NCBI GenBank assembly: GCA_039654915.1
Contig: JBDJPA010000011.1
Location: forward strand, 2,480,001 to 2,544,000
Source: Aquilaria yunnanensis
Lineage: Eukaryota > Streptophyta > Magnoliopsida > Malvales > Thymelaeaceae
Length of the DNA stretch: 64,000 bases
Direction: 5' to 3'
Shown here: positions 35,441-48,797 of the stretch, one piece after another
Layout of the letters: every line of letters starts with the position of its first letter
Numbering within the stretch: position 1 is the first letter of the stretch
Notes under the pieces: model-generated
What the model was told of the DNA's origin: nothing
What the model saw: only the letters and a program-made list of their open reading frames with translations
The model's database searches: none
Program-made: the position numbers and the translations under genes

Positions 35441-35655
35441 TCCATATCCAGAAAAATTTTACATCTATTATGGGACGGATGGATTTTATATAAGTATTAA
35501 CACGTGTTCTGGTCCTTCGAGCACATGTGCGTCGGACGCACATAAGTCCAACATTTTATACCTATAAATCTAGTATATACCTTTTCCCTTGTCCAAATAA
35601 GAATGAGCCATATTCTTTTTTAAATTATCCTAAAACAATTTGAAAAGTTTTCCAC

Positions 35656-35993
35656 CCAATTTGTTTTAACTTAATTCAACTTAATTTAAAATTGTTTTAA
35701 ATCTTTTTCACCTAGAATAAATTTTATTTGGAAGCCAATATTATTTAGGTGTAATAATCCATTTGAAACAAAATTTTAATCATGCTATTAAATTTTTATG
35801 AAATTTTTATTTTTAATGTTTAAAAAAGAAAAATTCATAAAAAATTAATAGTATTATAAAAATTTTACAATCAATGGATTATTTCACATAAATAATATTG
35901 ACTTTCAAATAAAATTGGTTTCAAGTAAAAAAGATGTAAACATAAAAATAAGTTATTTTGAATTAAGTTGACTTAAGTTAAAACGAATTGGCC
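35656..35993. mobile_element. MITE of the GCCAATTTGTTTTAACTTAA family
   Basis: The left end CCAATTTGTTTTAACTTAAT pairs with the reverse complement of the right end, GGCCAATTCGTTTTAACTT. Length is about 338 bp, with internal mirror symmetry (AATAAATTTTATTTGGAAGC / AAATAAAATTGGTTTC). It belongs to the same family as 13335-13873, 60811-61166 and the half copy at 62795-62913. Confidence 0.75.
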
Positions 35994-36172
35994 TTTCATT
36001 TTCAAAAAGTTTTAGCATTCAATTACCTTATGACTATAATTTAAACACTTAATGCATAAAATTTTAAAAGGAATCCTTTCCTTTTTTAAATTTAATTCAT
36101 TTTAAACTCTTAATAAACAAATTTTAAAAAATGATTCTTTTTATTTTTAAGAATAAAAAATAAAAAATAATA

Positions 36173-36407
36173 CTCCCTCCGTCCCAAATTCTTTGCACCA
36201 TTCACGTTTTACCAATTAATCTATGATTTTTTATTTTAGACATTTTAACATATAAATGAAAAACTTTTATATGTGAATGATAAATCAAGACCTATAGTTT
36301 CTAAATATATATTTTTTAATTTTTTTCTAACAATCAATAATATAAAAAAATTCAAGTCAAACTAGCCCAAAAAATCAAATGGTGCAAAGAATATGGGACA
36401 GAGAGAG
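36173..36407. mobile_element. Stowaway MITE, best-preserved copy
   Basis: Bordered by TA. Left CTCCCTCCGTCCCAAATTC and right (reverse complement) CTCTCTCTGTCCCATATTC, continuing into TTTGCACCAT on both ends. 235 bp, non-coding. Confidence 0.85.
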
Positions 36408-39400
36408 TATAAATTACACATGTGTTAATTTTATGAGTATCCAGGAAAATGATTTTGTGCGGAAGGAAGCTAGTAATATTTATGTTTGTAAAATGTAGGT
36501 GGGCTGATCTAGGTTTGGCCTAAAATGCTCGTATGAAATCCAAATGTCACAATCATGTATATGGTCAATTAATCAGAATTTTGTGAGACTCTTTTAACTT
36601 TATAGATGACTTAAATGGTGGTCTAACACAGTTTAAGTTAGCTGTCCTCAGAGCTTTTCATTTTCCTCATCTCATCAGTCTGAGCACAAGTGGGAGAGGC
36701 AACCACAGTGTTCTTGCAAGAAGAGGCATACTTTTTGTGCAGATCCAGTACTATAATTTGTCTTATTAGAAACAACAAAGCTTGAAAATCCCAAAAAATT
36801 GAAAAGAGAACGACATGGTTTGGACTTGGGACCCACTAAATAAGCTATTGATCTACATTCAATTTCACAACCTTAGGCAAGGCGTGAAGTTTGTTTCTTC
36901 TTTCCCATGTTCTTATATATATATTTTTAGTCATATAAATTATAATTATAAGCTGGTCTAGACATTATCTGATGTATTGAAGTATTTATATTTCTTTAAT
37001 GAAAAAAATAATATACCCACACACACTTAAGCAGAAATTGCTTGTTTTATTCATTTTGCACTTCTTAAATACTTTTTCCCTCCTAAGTTTTTTGTATTAT
37101 TTCAATTTTTTACTCAAATTTGACTTAAGTTTATTTATATTAATAACTTACTAAAAAAATAAAAAAAAATTATATTGAGAAACTATAAAACTTATATATA
37201 TATATATTAACATAAATAAATTTAAGTTAAACTTTATATGAAACTGACAAACGGTTTTCTTGTTCTCTGCTCTCTCCCTTTCGTTAAAGAAAGAATATAA
37301 AAAAAAATTTCCAAAGATTTAAAAACCTCCTCTTCGGAGAATGATCTTATCTCTTCCCTAGTTGGGTTTTCCCTCATCACATCTTTTTCACTCCACTTGC
37401 TAAACAAGTTCATCTCTCACTCCCACCAAGTCCTTCTCAATTTGCTCATTATTTGGACCCAAATAAAGCTACCAACCAAATAATTTTTAAGTTTGGGTCA
37501 ACATTCCCCACTTCTTTATTTCCCAGAAGATATAATCATAGCTTTCCAGGAAAAAGTTGCTGCAACAATACTTTCCTGATCAATATCAAATTAACTTAAA
37601 AGTGAGTACATAATTCTGTCTACTGTTAGGAAAAATTTAACCTTGTGATTCAACTGATTCGGCTGTTTTTATCCGATCATTTCTCTAATAACCTAGCTAT
37701 GATCATCATCATAATTCAGAAAATAGAGTAAATTGCTATGATCATCATGATTTAAGGGATAGAGTAAATAGGAAGCAAAGGATAATTCAGAAATAGAGTA
37801 AATTAAGCCCCACAAGGTTTAATTTCTACAGCTGATCATCAATCCTTTATTTATGTGACAAATGTTGCTGGCCAATACTAAAAGAATGCCTATCTGGACC
37901 TTGTAAATTAAGTCGCAGAAGCAAAAGCAAAGGCCACTCATTTCATTGCATTTATACTGGGTAAGTAAGGCAAGATATTTATTCGCACAAAGTATGGTCT
38001 TTCCTATTTTAATTATCTCTTTACCTGTTTTTATTTTGTATACAGCTTGAAGACCAACTACTAAAGTATTTGCTTTTTTATATTCAGAAAAACTGACACA
38101 GAAAATGATGTTTGCGACTAAAAGCCACCATTACGTTGTTTTCAACACAAATCTTAGCTACCATATTAATTAGAATACGAGTCATGACAAATCTACAAGT
38201 GATATATATGATAGATACATTTCTTTTAATTTGATTTTTTTGTGTGCAAAGAATAGCAGTGGGGATAGAATCTAGTTTTTTTTTCTAGTAATGTACTAGA
38301 ATAATAATCCCAGGTACTAGTCTTTTTCAAGCTCAATAATTCAAGTCCAATTTTGGCTGACATAAAAAGGCAATTTTTTGCCTGCAGCTCAAATGTTGAA
38401 TCCGATCGCTTTACAAGTGACAACGAGGAAAAAGGCGGATATAGAGAATCTTCGGATGCATGGATCAAAGATGTTTTTTCTCTTCTGTTTTTGTTCTTTT
38501 TCAATTTATGCGAGATTCTAAATTAATGTTACTGGTATAAATTATTCTTGCAGCTCATTGTGATGTTAATTACTAGTACAGTTTTTTGCGTCCCCGGTGT
38601 TTAAACTTTAAAGACAGTAGTATGATAGAACCCAATTATTTTGATCAAGAATATTGGCTTGTTCATCAATGAGTTTCTTATAGATTTCGAGTCCAAATAT
38701 TTATGATTCATTGATAGATTCAGTTTCATGAAGTAATAATAGTTGCAATAAAAGATGGATGAGTATAGTATTCTTTCCATCTCATATCTATTGAATTATT
38801 TGATTTATTGCGGAAATTAAGCAAGTTAGAAAAAAATTTGTGTCGTTTCTAGTTTTGCTTTCAACTTTTGCATGTAAATCAAGAAAATAAGAAAAATAAA
38901 TATTAAAATAATAATTTGAAAGATAGTGCAGTAAAATAATTTACTAAATATGAAAATATTTATGAAAATTTAGAAATGCCTAATAAAATAATTTACTAAA
39001 TATAAATAAAATATTTAGTAATGTAATTTACAAAATATATATGCTGAGCACAAGATGAGCAAAGCAATGAACCATCCAATACAGATTAGGCTAATGTCTC
39101 ATTCACCCGTAAAATGCTCTCTGTTTTGTTTGTTTGTTTGTTTTTTTTATTACCACAAGGTGTTCCATTAGAATGAATTAAACTAAAAATACATCTTTTC
39201 CGACGTGCAGTACTTATATTATACCTTTAAATTTGTAAGGTGTCATATTTGCTATTAGTTTCTTGGTAAGATACATATGCATTAAGTTTGGCTCCTAAAT
39301 AATGTTTAGAAGCTTCAAACTGTTATGAGTAAAATTGTAAAACCATAATTCAAATAAATCTTTGGAAAGCTTTAGGAATAGCCAGAAAGGGGGAACAAAG

Positions 39401-40002
39401 GTCATGGGTGAATTATAAGTATAGTATCAAGTATCGCAATATCGGGTAAACAAGTTATTATGATTTGCTGTATTATCGTGTGAAATACCTTGATATATGG
39501 AGCATAATGTGGTATATTACGTACCAAAGTCTTTTTGTTTCTTTTTTCCAATTTATAGCAATATACTGCGTATTGTGGGTTAGATTTTTTTTTATTTAAC
39601 AACAATGTACCACATATACACATATATAACATGGCAAAATATAATTAATAACATATTTTTTATATAAATATTGATGTTAATATGATATAAAATTGAAAAT
39701 TATTAGAATTCTTTTATTTTATTTCAATCGTCAACATGAGAGAAATCTAAAAATTGTTATAATTTATTTTTTTACTGAATAATATTTATTTTGTTATGTA
39801 TACACCATTTATTAATTATTTTCCTATAAAAAATATTTCCTTTCATACATATTTTATTTATATTAGGTAAATTATGACAAAAATTTTATATGTAAAAAAT
39901 ATATATATAGAATTGATATTTTTCATCTTAAAATAATATTTCAATATATATTTTTATTTGAAAACAATAACATAACATAGCATTATATAGTATGCAATAT
40001 AC
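36408..40002. other. Gene-poor AT-rich region
   Basis: No coding or RNA gene is supported. A decayed MITE-like stretch is possible near 37076-37245. A (TA)n tract lies at about 37194-37207. Confidence 0.5.
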
Positions 40003-40234
40003 TCACTCCATCCCATAAATTTTGATACATTTGACTTTTTGTTATATTTTGACTCAATTTTATTCATATTACTGTTTGTTAAAAAAATTAAAAAAATATA
40101 TATTTAGAAACTATATATCTTGAATTATCATTCATATACAAAGATTTTGTATTTATATATTAAAATGTTAAAAATAAAAAATTAAAAATTAATTACCAAA
40201 AACAAATGAAACAAAACTTTTGGGAGATAGAGAG
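40003..40234. mobile_element. Stowaway-like MITE
   Basis: Bordered by TA. Left CTCACTCCATCCCATAAATT and right (reverse complement) CTCTCTATCTCCCAAAAGT, with the shared TTTAGAAACTATATATCTTG core. 232 bp, non-coding. Confidence 0.75.
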
Positions 40235-43200
40235 TACTTATTATTCATATGTTACAGTACACATAAGGATAGCAGTATTGAAAACCTTGACTTGATTATC
40301 GGTAGGGATAGGCAAACGCCGAGGGAGGCAGGGACAAGAAGCTTTGGAAGCCGGTCAGCGATAATCGATATGGATGCTTGCCTGCTCTTATTTGAAAATT
40401 TCAAATTTATATGAAACTCGTAAAGATTCAATTTTTTAATACTTAAACCTCAAGATCTTAATTAATACATAAAATAAGCCACAGTCAGGAGGGCCGTTCT
40501 TCCTCACCGCCACCAACAAGACGATGGGACCAACCACAAGCAAATTTTCATTTTAAGTCAAATTCACATATTAATACCTATAAAAAAAAAGCATAAATTT
40601 TCACTTGGGTCATTAATTTTTATTAAATCAGACACTTCAGCCCTTAAACGTGGACTCTGATCGAGTCACTCATTGAACACTATGACAATTAGGACCTCCC
40701 ATCGACAAATTAGATCTCATAGATTGGAGTGCATCGTACCACAAATCATTTTAACCACTTTTTTGTGACAGCAAGTAGCTAGTAGTTCGAATACCATGAC
40801 ACATAAAATCAAATCTTACAGACCACAGAGATTTGTACCCAATTAGACAAAGGATACTTGAGATTTGAGTACTTACTTGCCACCCATATATATGACAGCA
40901 TTTGGATCTCACTCAGCATATCTTTTTGCACATTTCCTTGGTTAGTAAATCTTTTTAACCACTGGTAGGTGTTTTTGCTCCGAATAGCAAAACAATATTA
41001 CAACATTATTTATTTATTTATTTTTTCCAAGTCTAGAAAGTTTGACCGGGACCAGGAGATGCGCACGAAACAATAGTTTAGCAAGTAAATGACTAAATGG
41101 TAAAAAGAAAGAAAATTTAATGACCATTTTGTGATTATAACGTTCACAATTTATTTTTATTATTTTTTTTGTTTTTGGTGTGTGGCATTCGTGTCAATAA
41201 GCCTCAGTCAGACGCGAGTAATTTGGATTAAGGCAAATGAAACTTTTGAAAGCAAACTCAGTGCACCTTTTACAAGACTCAAATACAAGACTTTAGATAA
41301 TGGAAATTGAACTTTTTACTAATTCAACCAACAGGTGTTGGTAAAGCGTCCGCAGTTCCAATATCCAAATGCTACCATATTCATTCTGGAAAGGTTCAAT
41401 CATGGAGTGAGTTCAAATGTTTTAATTTTTTTTTTCTCAAAAGAAGAAGAGTGAAAAGAAAACCGGTGTCCCAATAGCTGAAATGGGAAAAGTTAGATAG
41501 CTTGTTTAGGTGTTTTGGAGCCAGATATTTTTCCTCGTTTACCGTAGAAATAAATGGATCAAGTTGTAGGCTAGTGTTCCGGGAGCATTTAATGGGGATT
41601 GCCACCCAAGAAATTTGACAAGTTCAGAGCTATATATATATTTATCCCCCCAAAAAAATACAATATATATGCACTGGTAGTCTTGGTTAATTCGAGGTTT
41701 CAATTCAAACACACCAGTATACAAGAGACTACTCGGACATTGCACCATTCAACGTAACCAATAATAAAAAATATTGGAAGTAGAAGTTAGAAGAACCTGT
41801 ATATTTTTTTCTCTTTTTTAATCTTGAGTCGGTAACTTGAAGAAAAAGAAATGGGGCAACTATAATTTTACGCTAGAACAGAAACGTAGCCTCTGTCTCT
41901 GTCGTTGATCTTATAATTGCCCCTTAATGCACTAATTAATATCCATGCTGGCAAAACCAATTCGGTCACGGCTGACGCAATCTCTGTTTATTTCACTTTT
42001 TAATTTTTTACCCTCAAATTGATTGGACAATTAACTCAATAAAAAATTTGCTAACGTTAGAACAGTATACTATAGTATTTCTTCCAGATATTGAAGTAAA
42101 TCGTTTAGTCAGAGACGAAAAATGGAAGTAGATGACTTTAGAAAAAGGGAAAAATGGGAAAAAGAAAAAAGAAATTCCCCGAAGGGAAAGAAATGATCAG
42201 GCCGGCAGGCCCAACCAACCTTTCAGGCACCAGTCAAAGATAGCAGAAGCTAAGCTTATAAATTTATAATCCGAACCGAAAGATAGCAGAGCGGTAAACC
42301 TTTCTGCGGTCAGTGGATTGGACCAATTTGGTTTCAAGGCATGTGGAGCGGTTGGAAACACAAGCTTAAACCTAATGGGAGATCTGCATCTAGGCAATTA
42401 ATAACAAAAGTTCACAAGGAATCAACCAAAAAAATGTAAATATAGACCTGCATAACTATTTTGCAAAATAAACATGCACAACCTTTTTGTTGCTCAGGAT
42501 ACGTCACTCAATTACACTAGTGGACTACTTTACTTTTAAACAATTTGGAAAAAATGAATTCACAAATTTATAGTATATGGGGCAACTAACAACAATTTAC
42601 ATTAGATCATGCTCAATCATAGTTATCATCACATCACATCACATCACATCGCATGGTAAAAAAAACACCCTCTTTGAATTATAATCAATCATTATTCTAG
42701 TATTTCCATAACATAAGAAAATAAAACCTTGGAAAAAAAAAATCTGTGAACAACAGAGATTGTGGATCCATCCAGCATGCTATGGAAAGTATCATTATAT
42801 GGATGGAGCGGAGGGACAATAAGCCAACCACACCAACTCATGTGCTCCTAGCCCCTTTGCATACTTAAAATTTTAGTATAAAATAAGAGAGCCTTATCTA
42901 TCCCCCCACATTATCCTACTCCTACATGGGAGGGTGAAGGCACATGGCTACTTACCATTAGTTTAATGCAAATTCTCAGCATGCATGTTGGCGCCACACC
43001 ACTCTTTGTCCTCATTGTTTTGTGCCCTTCTGTCCCTATCCAAATCTCACATTCTTATACTGAAAACCAAGGCACCTACATGTTTAATACTACCACATAG
43101 TAACCAAGTTTGAATCTCTGACTTCAGCAGCAATGGATGGCATGAGAACAGAGAAACTAGTGGTACACAAATGGCACCCAGATCCTCTCAGATCATATGG

Positions 43201-43957
43201 GGATTCTGTGACATGGGCAGAGATGTTGCTCTGTGGGAAAGTGAATAGAACAGTCTTTCTCACCGAACCACCTGAATTCAAATCAGACCCCCGTCTGCGA
43301 GAATAATTTACAATCTCACCTGCTTGCTCAGGACCCCGCTACAAATCTCTGAATTCAAAAGGATTCCGTTTTCCATATGGGTTCAGGTTCTATTTAGTTC
43401 AGTCACTTGAAGAATAACCTTAACCTCTGGTAAAAATTGAGTTTCTGCAACCATTCCATGTATGTTTAACAAACCAAGCAGATCACAAAGGGATAAGGCT
43501 CAGATAAAGACATATCCATATTATTCTGTTGATTATCATAACACACAACCGGTTATGATATCAGAGACAGACAGGATGGGTTACTTGAAAGTTATGCTAT
43601 CATTATTTCATGGCAAAACAGAATAATGTGATGGAGCTTCCTGATCCTGTCCCATCCTACCACATGACAAGCTTTTTTCCTTTTCCTTTTCCTTTTTAAG
43701 ATCAGTTTAAGTAGACTTGCTTGTATGATTATTAGAACCAAAATAGAGTAGAAGGAAAAGCATTGACTGATAAGTGGAGAAAAGCTCAGCTTCCATTGAT
43801 ATACAGGGGCTTATGTACAGCTTACAGTGTGACCAACCAATGAAACAGAAAGCTTAAACATACTCTTCTCAACCTCCGATGAGCTTGTGCTCACTAGGGT
43901 CACCTCTTTGATCACATAAAAATAGTAAAATTTACACCTCACACGCGAACTAAACCC
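40235..43957. other. Intergenic, no supported gene
   Basis: A short pentanucleotide microsatellite (CATCA)n lies near 42628-42652. Frames such as 40220-40414, 42197-42397 (minus) and 43090-43281 (minus) have no recognisable features. The last part includes the 3' untranslated region of the MORN gene. Confidence 0.5.
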
Positions 43958-45773
43958 TCAAACATCTAGTATATCGCAAAATTTCCCATCCATCCGGTTC
44001 TGAACGGCTTTAACAGCAGCAACTCTAGCAGCAGTTGCTGCTCTATTGGCAGCCATAACGGCTTTGTTTACCTGTTCATCCACCCGACGGAGGTTTATAG
44101 CATTTTCTGCACTTTTCCTCGCAGACTGCAAGATTAACCAGTGGAAATGTGAGAATTAAGAAAATTGTTAACCTTATTAACAGGGAACACGAACTTATAA
44201 CGACAGAAAAATGGAATGGAGTACCTGCACAGCTCGAAGGACAGAATCAGTTAGAAGTGGCAAAGGGGTCTTAAGGGTGCCAGCATCCCATTCACCGAAT
44301 TTTGATTCACCATTTCGGAACGTGTACATGCCATGACCCTGCTTACGACCTTCATGCCAGGACCCTTCATAGCAGTGGCCGTTTGCGAAATGATAAACCC
44401 CAAATCCATGAATTTTGTCTCCAAAGTATTCTCCAGCATATTTATCTCCATTCCTACAGATAATAAGATAACAGATGAACTGATTAACAATAGTCTTCTA
44501 ATCATCCCTACCCCCGTCTTAACATGCATCCATGTACAAATCTTAGAAAACATAAAGACTTTTCTAGCTGATCAACGAAGTTACTTGATTTCAAAGATCC
44601 AATTTGGAAGTGATTACAATGATTAATAATACTCAGAATTCAGCCGCAGTTACTAATCAGAACAGAAAGACGAGGAAAAGACCAAAATTCCTTGTTTTCC
44701 ATCTTCGTATTCTAAGAGATAAAAATCAGTTCCAATCGCAAACAGAACCCAAAAAAAAAAAAAAAAACGAGTCACAGTTCCATTTAACGGGGGAATCGAC
44801 TAAAGAACAATTAAAAAAAGCTGAAAAGGCAAAAAAGAACCCCGTACCTGAAATGGTAGCATCCAAGTCCGTGTTTAAGCCCACACTTGAATTCACCTAC
44901 AAAGCAACTCCCATCGGCGCAGGTTTGAACCCCAAACCCATGGCTCTGCCCGTTGCACCACTCACCTGCATAGGAGTCTCCTGTGTAAAATCTATAAACT
45001 CCATAGCCATGTCTCAATCCCTGTCTGTATTGGCCTCTGTATCTACTTCCTCTCGCCCAGCTCTCAACCCCATAACCATCGTATCTCCCATCAACCCAAT
45101 CCCCTTCATATCGCCCATTCACGAAGTAATTATATACCCCACTTCCACTGCTTTTCCCCCTATGGAATTCGCCCTCGTAGAAGTCGCCATTGCTGTAGAA
45201 CTCCACTCCTTCTCGAACTATCTTGTTCTGTCCCTCCTTGCTGCACTTACTGCTCTTGTTATCGCCGATAAACCACTGGACCGGCTTCGAATTGTGGCCG
45301 GCGGACTGGAAAGAGCCGATTCGCTTTGCGTAATCCTCCCAGGTGTGCTTGAAGCAGACAATGCCTTGGTTGATAAGAGCTTTGTTCTTGCTGGCGAGGA
45401 AGAGAGTGATGGCAATGAAAATCAGGGCCAGCAGGAGATTCTCCGATGTAGGTATCTCTTCCCTTCTGACGTAGAAGAAGAAAAATAAGGAAAGGGAGAA
45501 AATTGTAAAGCAGGAGACGCAGGCCATGGCCAGGACCGTTCCCAACCGGGTCGACCCGGTCCTGGGCGACGACCCGGAACGGTTGATTGGTCGTCTCCGC
45601 TTCTCTTCCTTGAGCAGCGATTCTTGGTCTTCTTGGTCGTCCTTGTGGGGTGTGATAGAGTCACCTTCGGTGATGGACGACAGACTTTGGATGGAAGATC
45701 GAATCGTCGGAGACGAACGAAGGAGCGACGACTGGGTTCTCGTGAGCTTCGCCTGGCTTTTCTGGACGTCCAT
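43958..45773 (-). CDS. MORN-repeat protein with two membrane segments
   Basis: Three exons: 44848-45773, 44225-44453, 43958-44125, GT-AG and in frame, 440 residues. I chose the start at 45773 (MDVQKSQAKLTRTQSSLLRS) because that opening matches the plant family as I recall it. An in-frame ATG at 45821 would add 16 residues. After a Ser-rich, acidic N-terminus come two hydrophobic segments (about 77-102 and 112-128), then WEDYAKR and VQWFIG blocks. Seven to eight MORN repeats (YEGEF..G..SGSGVY, YEGDW..GRYDGYG and so on) fill about 199-370. The last exon is an Ala-rich helical tail. MORN repeats bind membranes or act as scaffolds. Plant relatives are often labelled 'SET7/9 methyltransferase family', but there is no SET domain here, so methyltransferase activity is not supported. 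Neighbours: the aminotransferase follows upstream on the same strand. Confidence 0.9.
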
Positions 45774-47200
45774 TTCTGGTGGGCCCACAACAACCGGGTA
45801 GGCTTCGAATCTTTCGCCCAACAGTTTCAGAAGTAACTGACGACTCCGTCCTCAGTGGGCCTACCTGTAGCGGGAGATTCTTATGACGATCGTCGCCCCG
45901 GAGGCGGCCGGCGACATCTCAGGCGGCACACTTTGAGCAGCGGCCGAATGCAGCGCAAGTTAAGCGCCACCGTGATGGGAAAAGAGAAAATCGGAACTTG
46001 TCAAGGCCTGAATCCTTTGGGAAGAAAAAAAAGAGCGATGTTTTTGCTCGGGAGAAAAGACTGAGTCACTGAGGAGAATTGTATTTTGGGGGAGAACTGG
46101 AGATTTGGACCGGGTTTTGACTATTTATGGTGGAAATCGTGAAGGGGGGAGGGAGATTCAATCTCGGCCGTCAGATTAGATCGGGCGGTGGAGGAATGGT
46201 TTTATTTTGTGGCCGTTGGATTGGCCGTGCGGGTGAAAAGTGTTGGCCTTGACGGTATTTTCGGTCGTCGGATCCAGATTCTGCCTCTTTTAGCTTTACT
46301 TTACTGTGGCGAGCAGGGCCGGCACGTGCCGCTAGGCAAAGCAGGCAAAAGAAAAAGTTACTGTGTACTTCTCGGACGATACTAAAAGCAGTACACGTTT
46401 TAATCACCGTTGATTTTTCGGGATCATGGGCGATTCCAGGGCCACGTTTGGACGGTCGTGATCGACTTTTAGCATCAATGAGGTGGAGAAGAAACGACTT
46501 AACTAGTTTTTCTAGAGGAATTGAGGAAATGGTTTGTTTAGCGATACAACGAGTTCGTTTTGAATTACTTTTAATATATAATTATGTATTATTTTTTATA
46601 TAAAATAAACAGTAATTAAAATTATCAATTTATTGAATATTTCACTTTAAAAAATTTAAAAAGTATTTTTAAGATATTTTTTTTGTTAAAAGTAAATAGT
46701 TTAACCTAACAAAGATAAAATTAATAACATATAGTTTATTTTCAAGAAAAATAAATTTTATATTTTTTAAATTGTAGGTTTTCAATAAATTAGTAATTTT
46801 TATAAATAATTAATTTATATAAAAATAATGCATAATAATACGCTAATGATAGTATTTAAAAAAAATAAATAAAGAGAGTGATAGTTTTTAGATATCGTGA
46901 TTTGTCTAAAATTTGCATGTTTTTTTATAGGTTCTCATGAAATCTTATTTTTGGGAGAAATTAAATAGTAAGTCATTTAGTGAATTATTTTTATTTTTTT
47001 TAGTTTTTCATTAAACTTTATAATTTAAGAAACTCAAAAAAAAAAAATTTAAAATATTATCGAAAGAGGTAAGTGTGCTTTATTAAATTTTCTCTTTAGA
47101 AGATTGGTACGGAAAAAAGGGATTCAGGAAAAATAATTAATTTTTTATATATTTTTTCATTCAAATGATTATTATGTCAATAGAGTGTTATCTTTTAAAT

Positions 47201-47361
47201 TACATTGATTTTAGACAAGAAAAAAAAATCTAAAATAATTAAATTGTAATGAGTTCTCTTGTATTGAGGTTTTTAGCATTACATTGATTTTAGACAAGAA
47301 ACAACAAAACCTAAAATAATTAGATTGTAATGAGTTCTCTTGTATTGAGGTTTTTAGCATT
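47201..47361. repeat. Recent 80-bp tandem duplication
   Basis: Copy one (47201-47279) and copy two (47280-47361) differ only by a few bases in an A-rich stretch and one A/G change. Both contain GAGTTCTCTTGTATTGAGG. The close match points to a recent event. It is non-coding. Confidence 0.9.
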
Positions 47362-48274
47362 ACTTTGTTGTAGTTTTGCTCCAAAATCATATGTCTATCC
47401 GACTTTAAAACATTACGCGCTTTCTTATAAACAAACTTGTTTTGAAGTCTACATTGTGGTGTTTCCTTTCCTGTACTTCAAGAAAGAAAAGTAAAAAAAT
47501 TGTGCTTGTTAAAGCATGCTGGATATTTAAGAACGGAATACAAGCATGCAACTACTTTTTCTTTCAATTGAAAAGAAGAAAGAAAGACTTGCGTTTCAAT
47601 AGACGCAAAATTGTTCTAAAGATGATGTAAAGCTCAATCTCGTGCTCTGAACAGACAGGTATTTTATTGATTGTTTTGATTCAGACTGCACAAGGCTTTT
47701 TATAATGCGGGTTGCGTTGTGTAAGAAATGTGGAAAGGTCTCGTAATTCTGTTTTGCTTGTGGTAAGATTGGGTCAGTTGGGCCAAGTTTCGGCTTCCTT
47801 TTTGACTTAGTGGCTCCTGCTAGCTAACCCCAAGCTCTTGTTTAAGATTTTGACCAACTCCGAAAAAGTGGGCATTTTGGGCACCAGCAAGTTGCCATCA
47901 TAGCCCTCCGACTACAAGAACCGAATACAGAAACTGACTGCTCAACTACAAAAGTTAACGGATCTCTTTTATTCAAAGGAACTCTAAAACTAGCCTTACA
48001 CATTCTCCAATTTAAGGTAGAGCCTTAAAAAATCTTCCATTACATTTACATACCCAAACTTGTAGTTTAGTTTAGGTACTGATTACAGACCATTCCTCTC
48101 CTTCATATGGTTTGTCTATAAACGATCCACCGTGTACTAGGTCCAAACGGTCCCCTGGTGTTCAACTCCGGTTCCCGTCCTTCAGATGGTGAAATTGACA
48201 TAACTAATGCAAAACGGTCCACCAGGATGAGATCTGGTTTCTATGCTGAATTTTGGATTAATGCCATGTCGTTG

Positions 48275-48549
48275 CTAACTGTATTTGTCTCCAGGTAAGT
48301 ATGTGCAGTGGGCATCTTTAGAGAGCTTGGTGAGGAAGTGAGCAGCAGCAGCATTCATAGAATTGGCAGAGGAGATGGCGTAAGTGGGAAGAGTGACAGA
48401 CGTCAAGCTCAAGGTCCCGAGTTTCACAATGCGTCAATCAACAATTGATTAGTTTTGCTCTTGCTCATCCTCAGCAGCAAAACTTTTGCTCCGGCTTCCG
48501 CTTTAAGCTTTATGATTGCTTGGCTCTTTTGGCTGTGGTGGTGATCCAT
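48275..48549 (-). pseudogene. Unrecognised gene-like fragment with an apparent frameshift
   Basis: A minus-strand ATG frame from 48549 (MDHHHSQKSQAIIKLKAEAG...) is coding-like until a stop near 48430. A one-base shift just before it restores an open frame (KLGTLSLTSVTLPTYAISSA...) that runs to a stop at 48275. Residue composition on both sides of the break is protein-like. I do not recognise the family, and chance is possible. Confidence 0.25.
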
Positions 48550-48780
48550 TTCCACAGGAATCTACGCTCAGGACTCAGAGAACGCCTCCATCATCGCTTG
48601 TGTTTTCTTGCAGTTCCCTGAATAACGTATTAATCTGCAATTCGCCGAGCCTGTTTGATGTCTCAAAGACTGAAATTGAGAGCCTTTTCATGCCTAGTGT
48701 TTTAGGGGCTGAATTCTAAAGTATGAGTCTCACTCACCAACACAAAATTTCTGTAACAACAATGCACTTTCCATGTACCA

Positions 48781-48797
48781 ACACACACACACACACA
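48781..48797. repeat. (AC)n microsatellite
   Basis: A run of about eight AC units in the 3' flank of the aminotransferase gene. Confidence 0.9.

Noticed and set aside
44604..45488. Long plus-strand frame of 294 codons
   Set aside because: It lies antisense to MORN exon 1. The minus strand has the repeated MORN motifs and correct splice sites, so the plus frame is a shadow.
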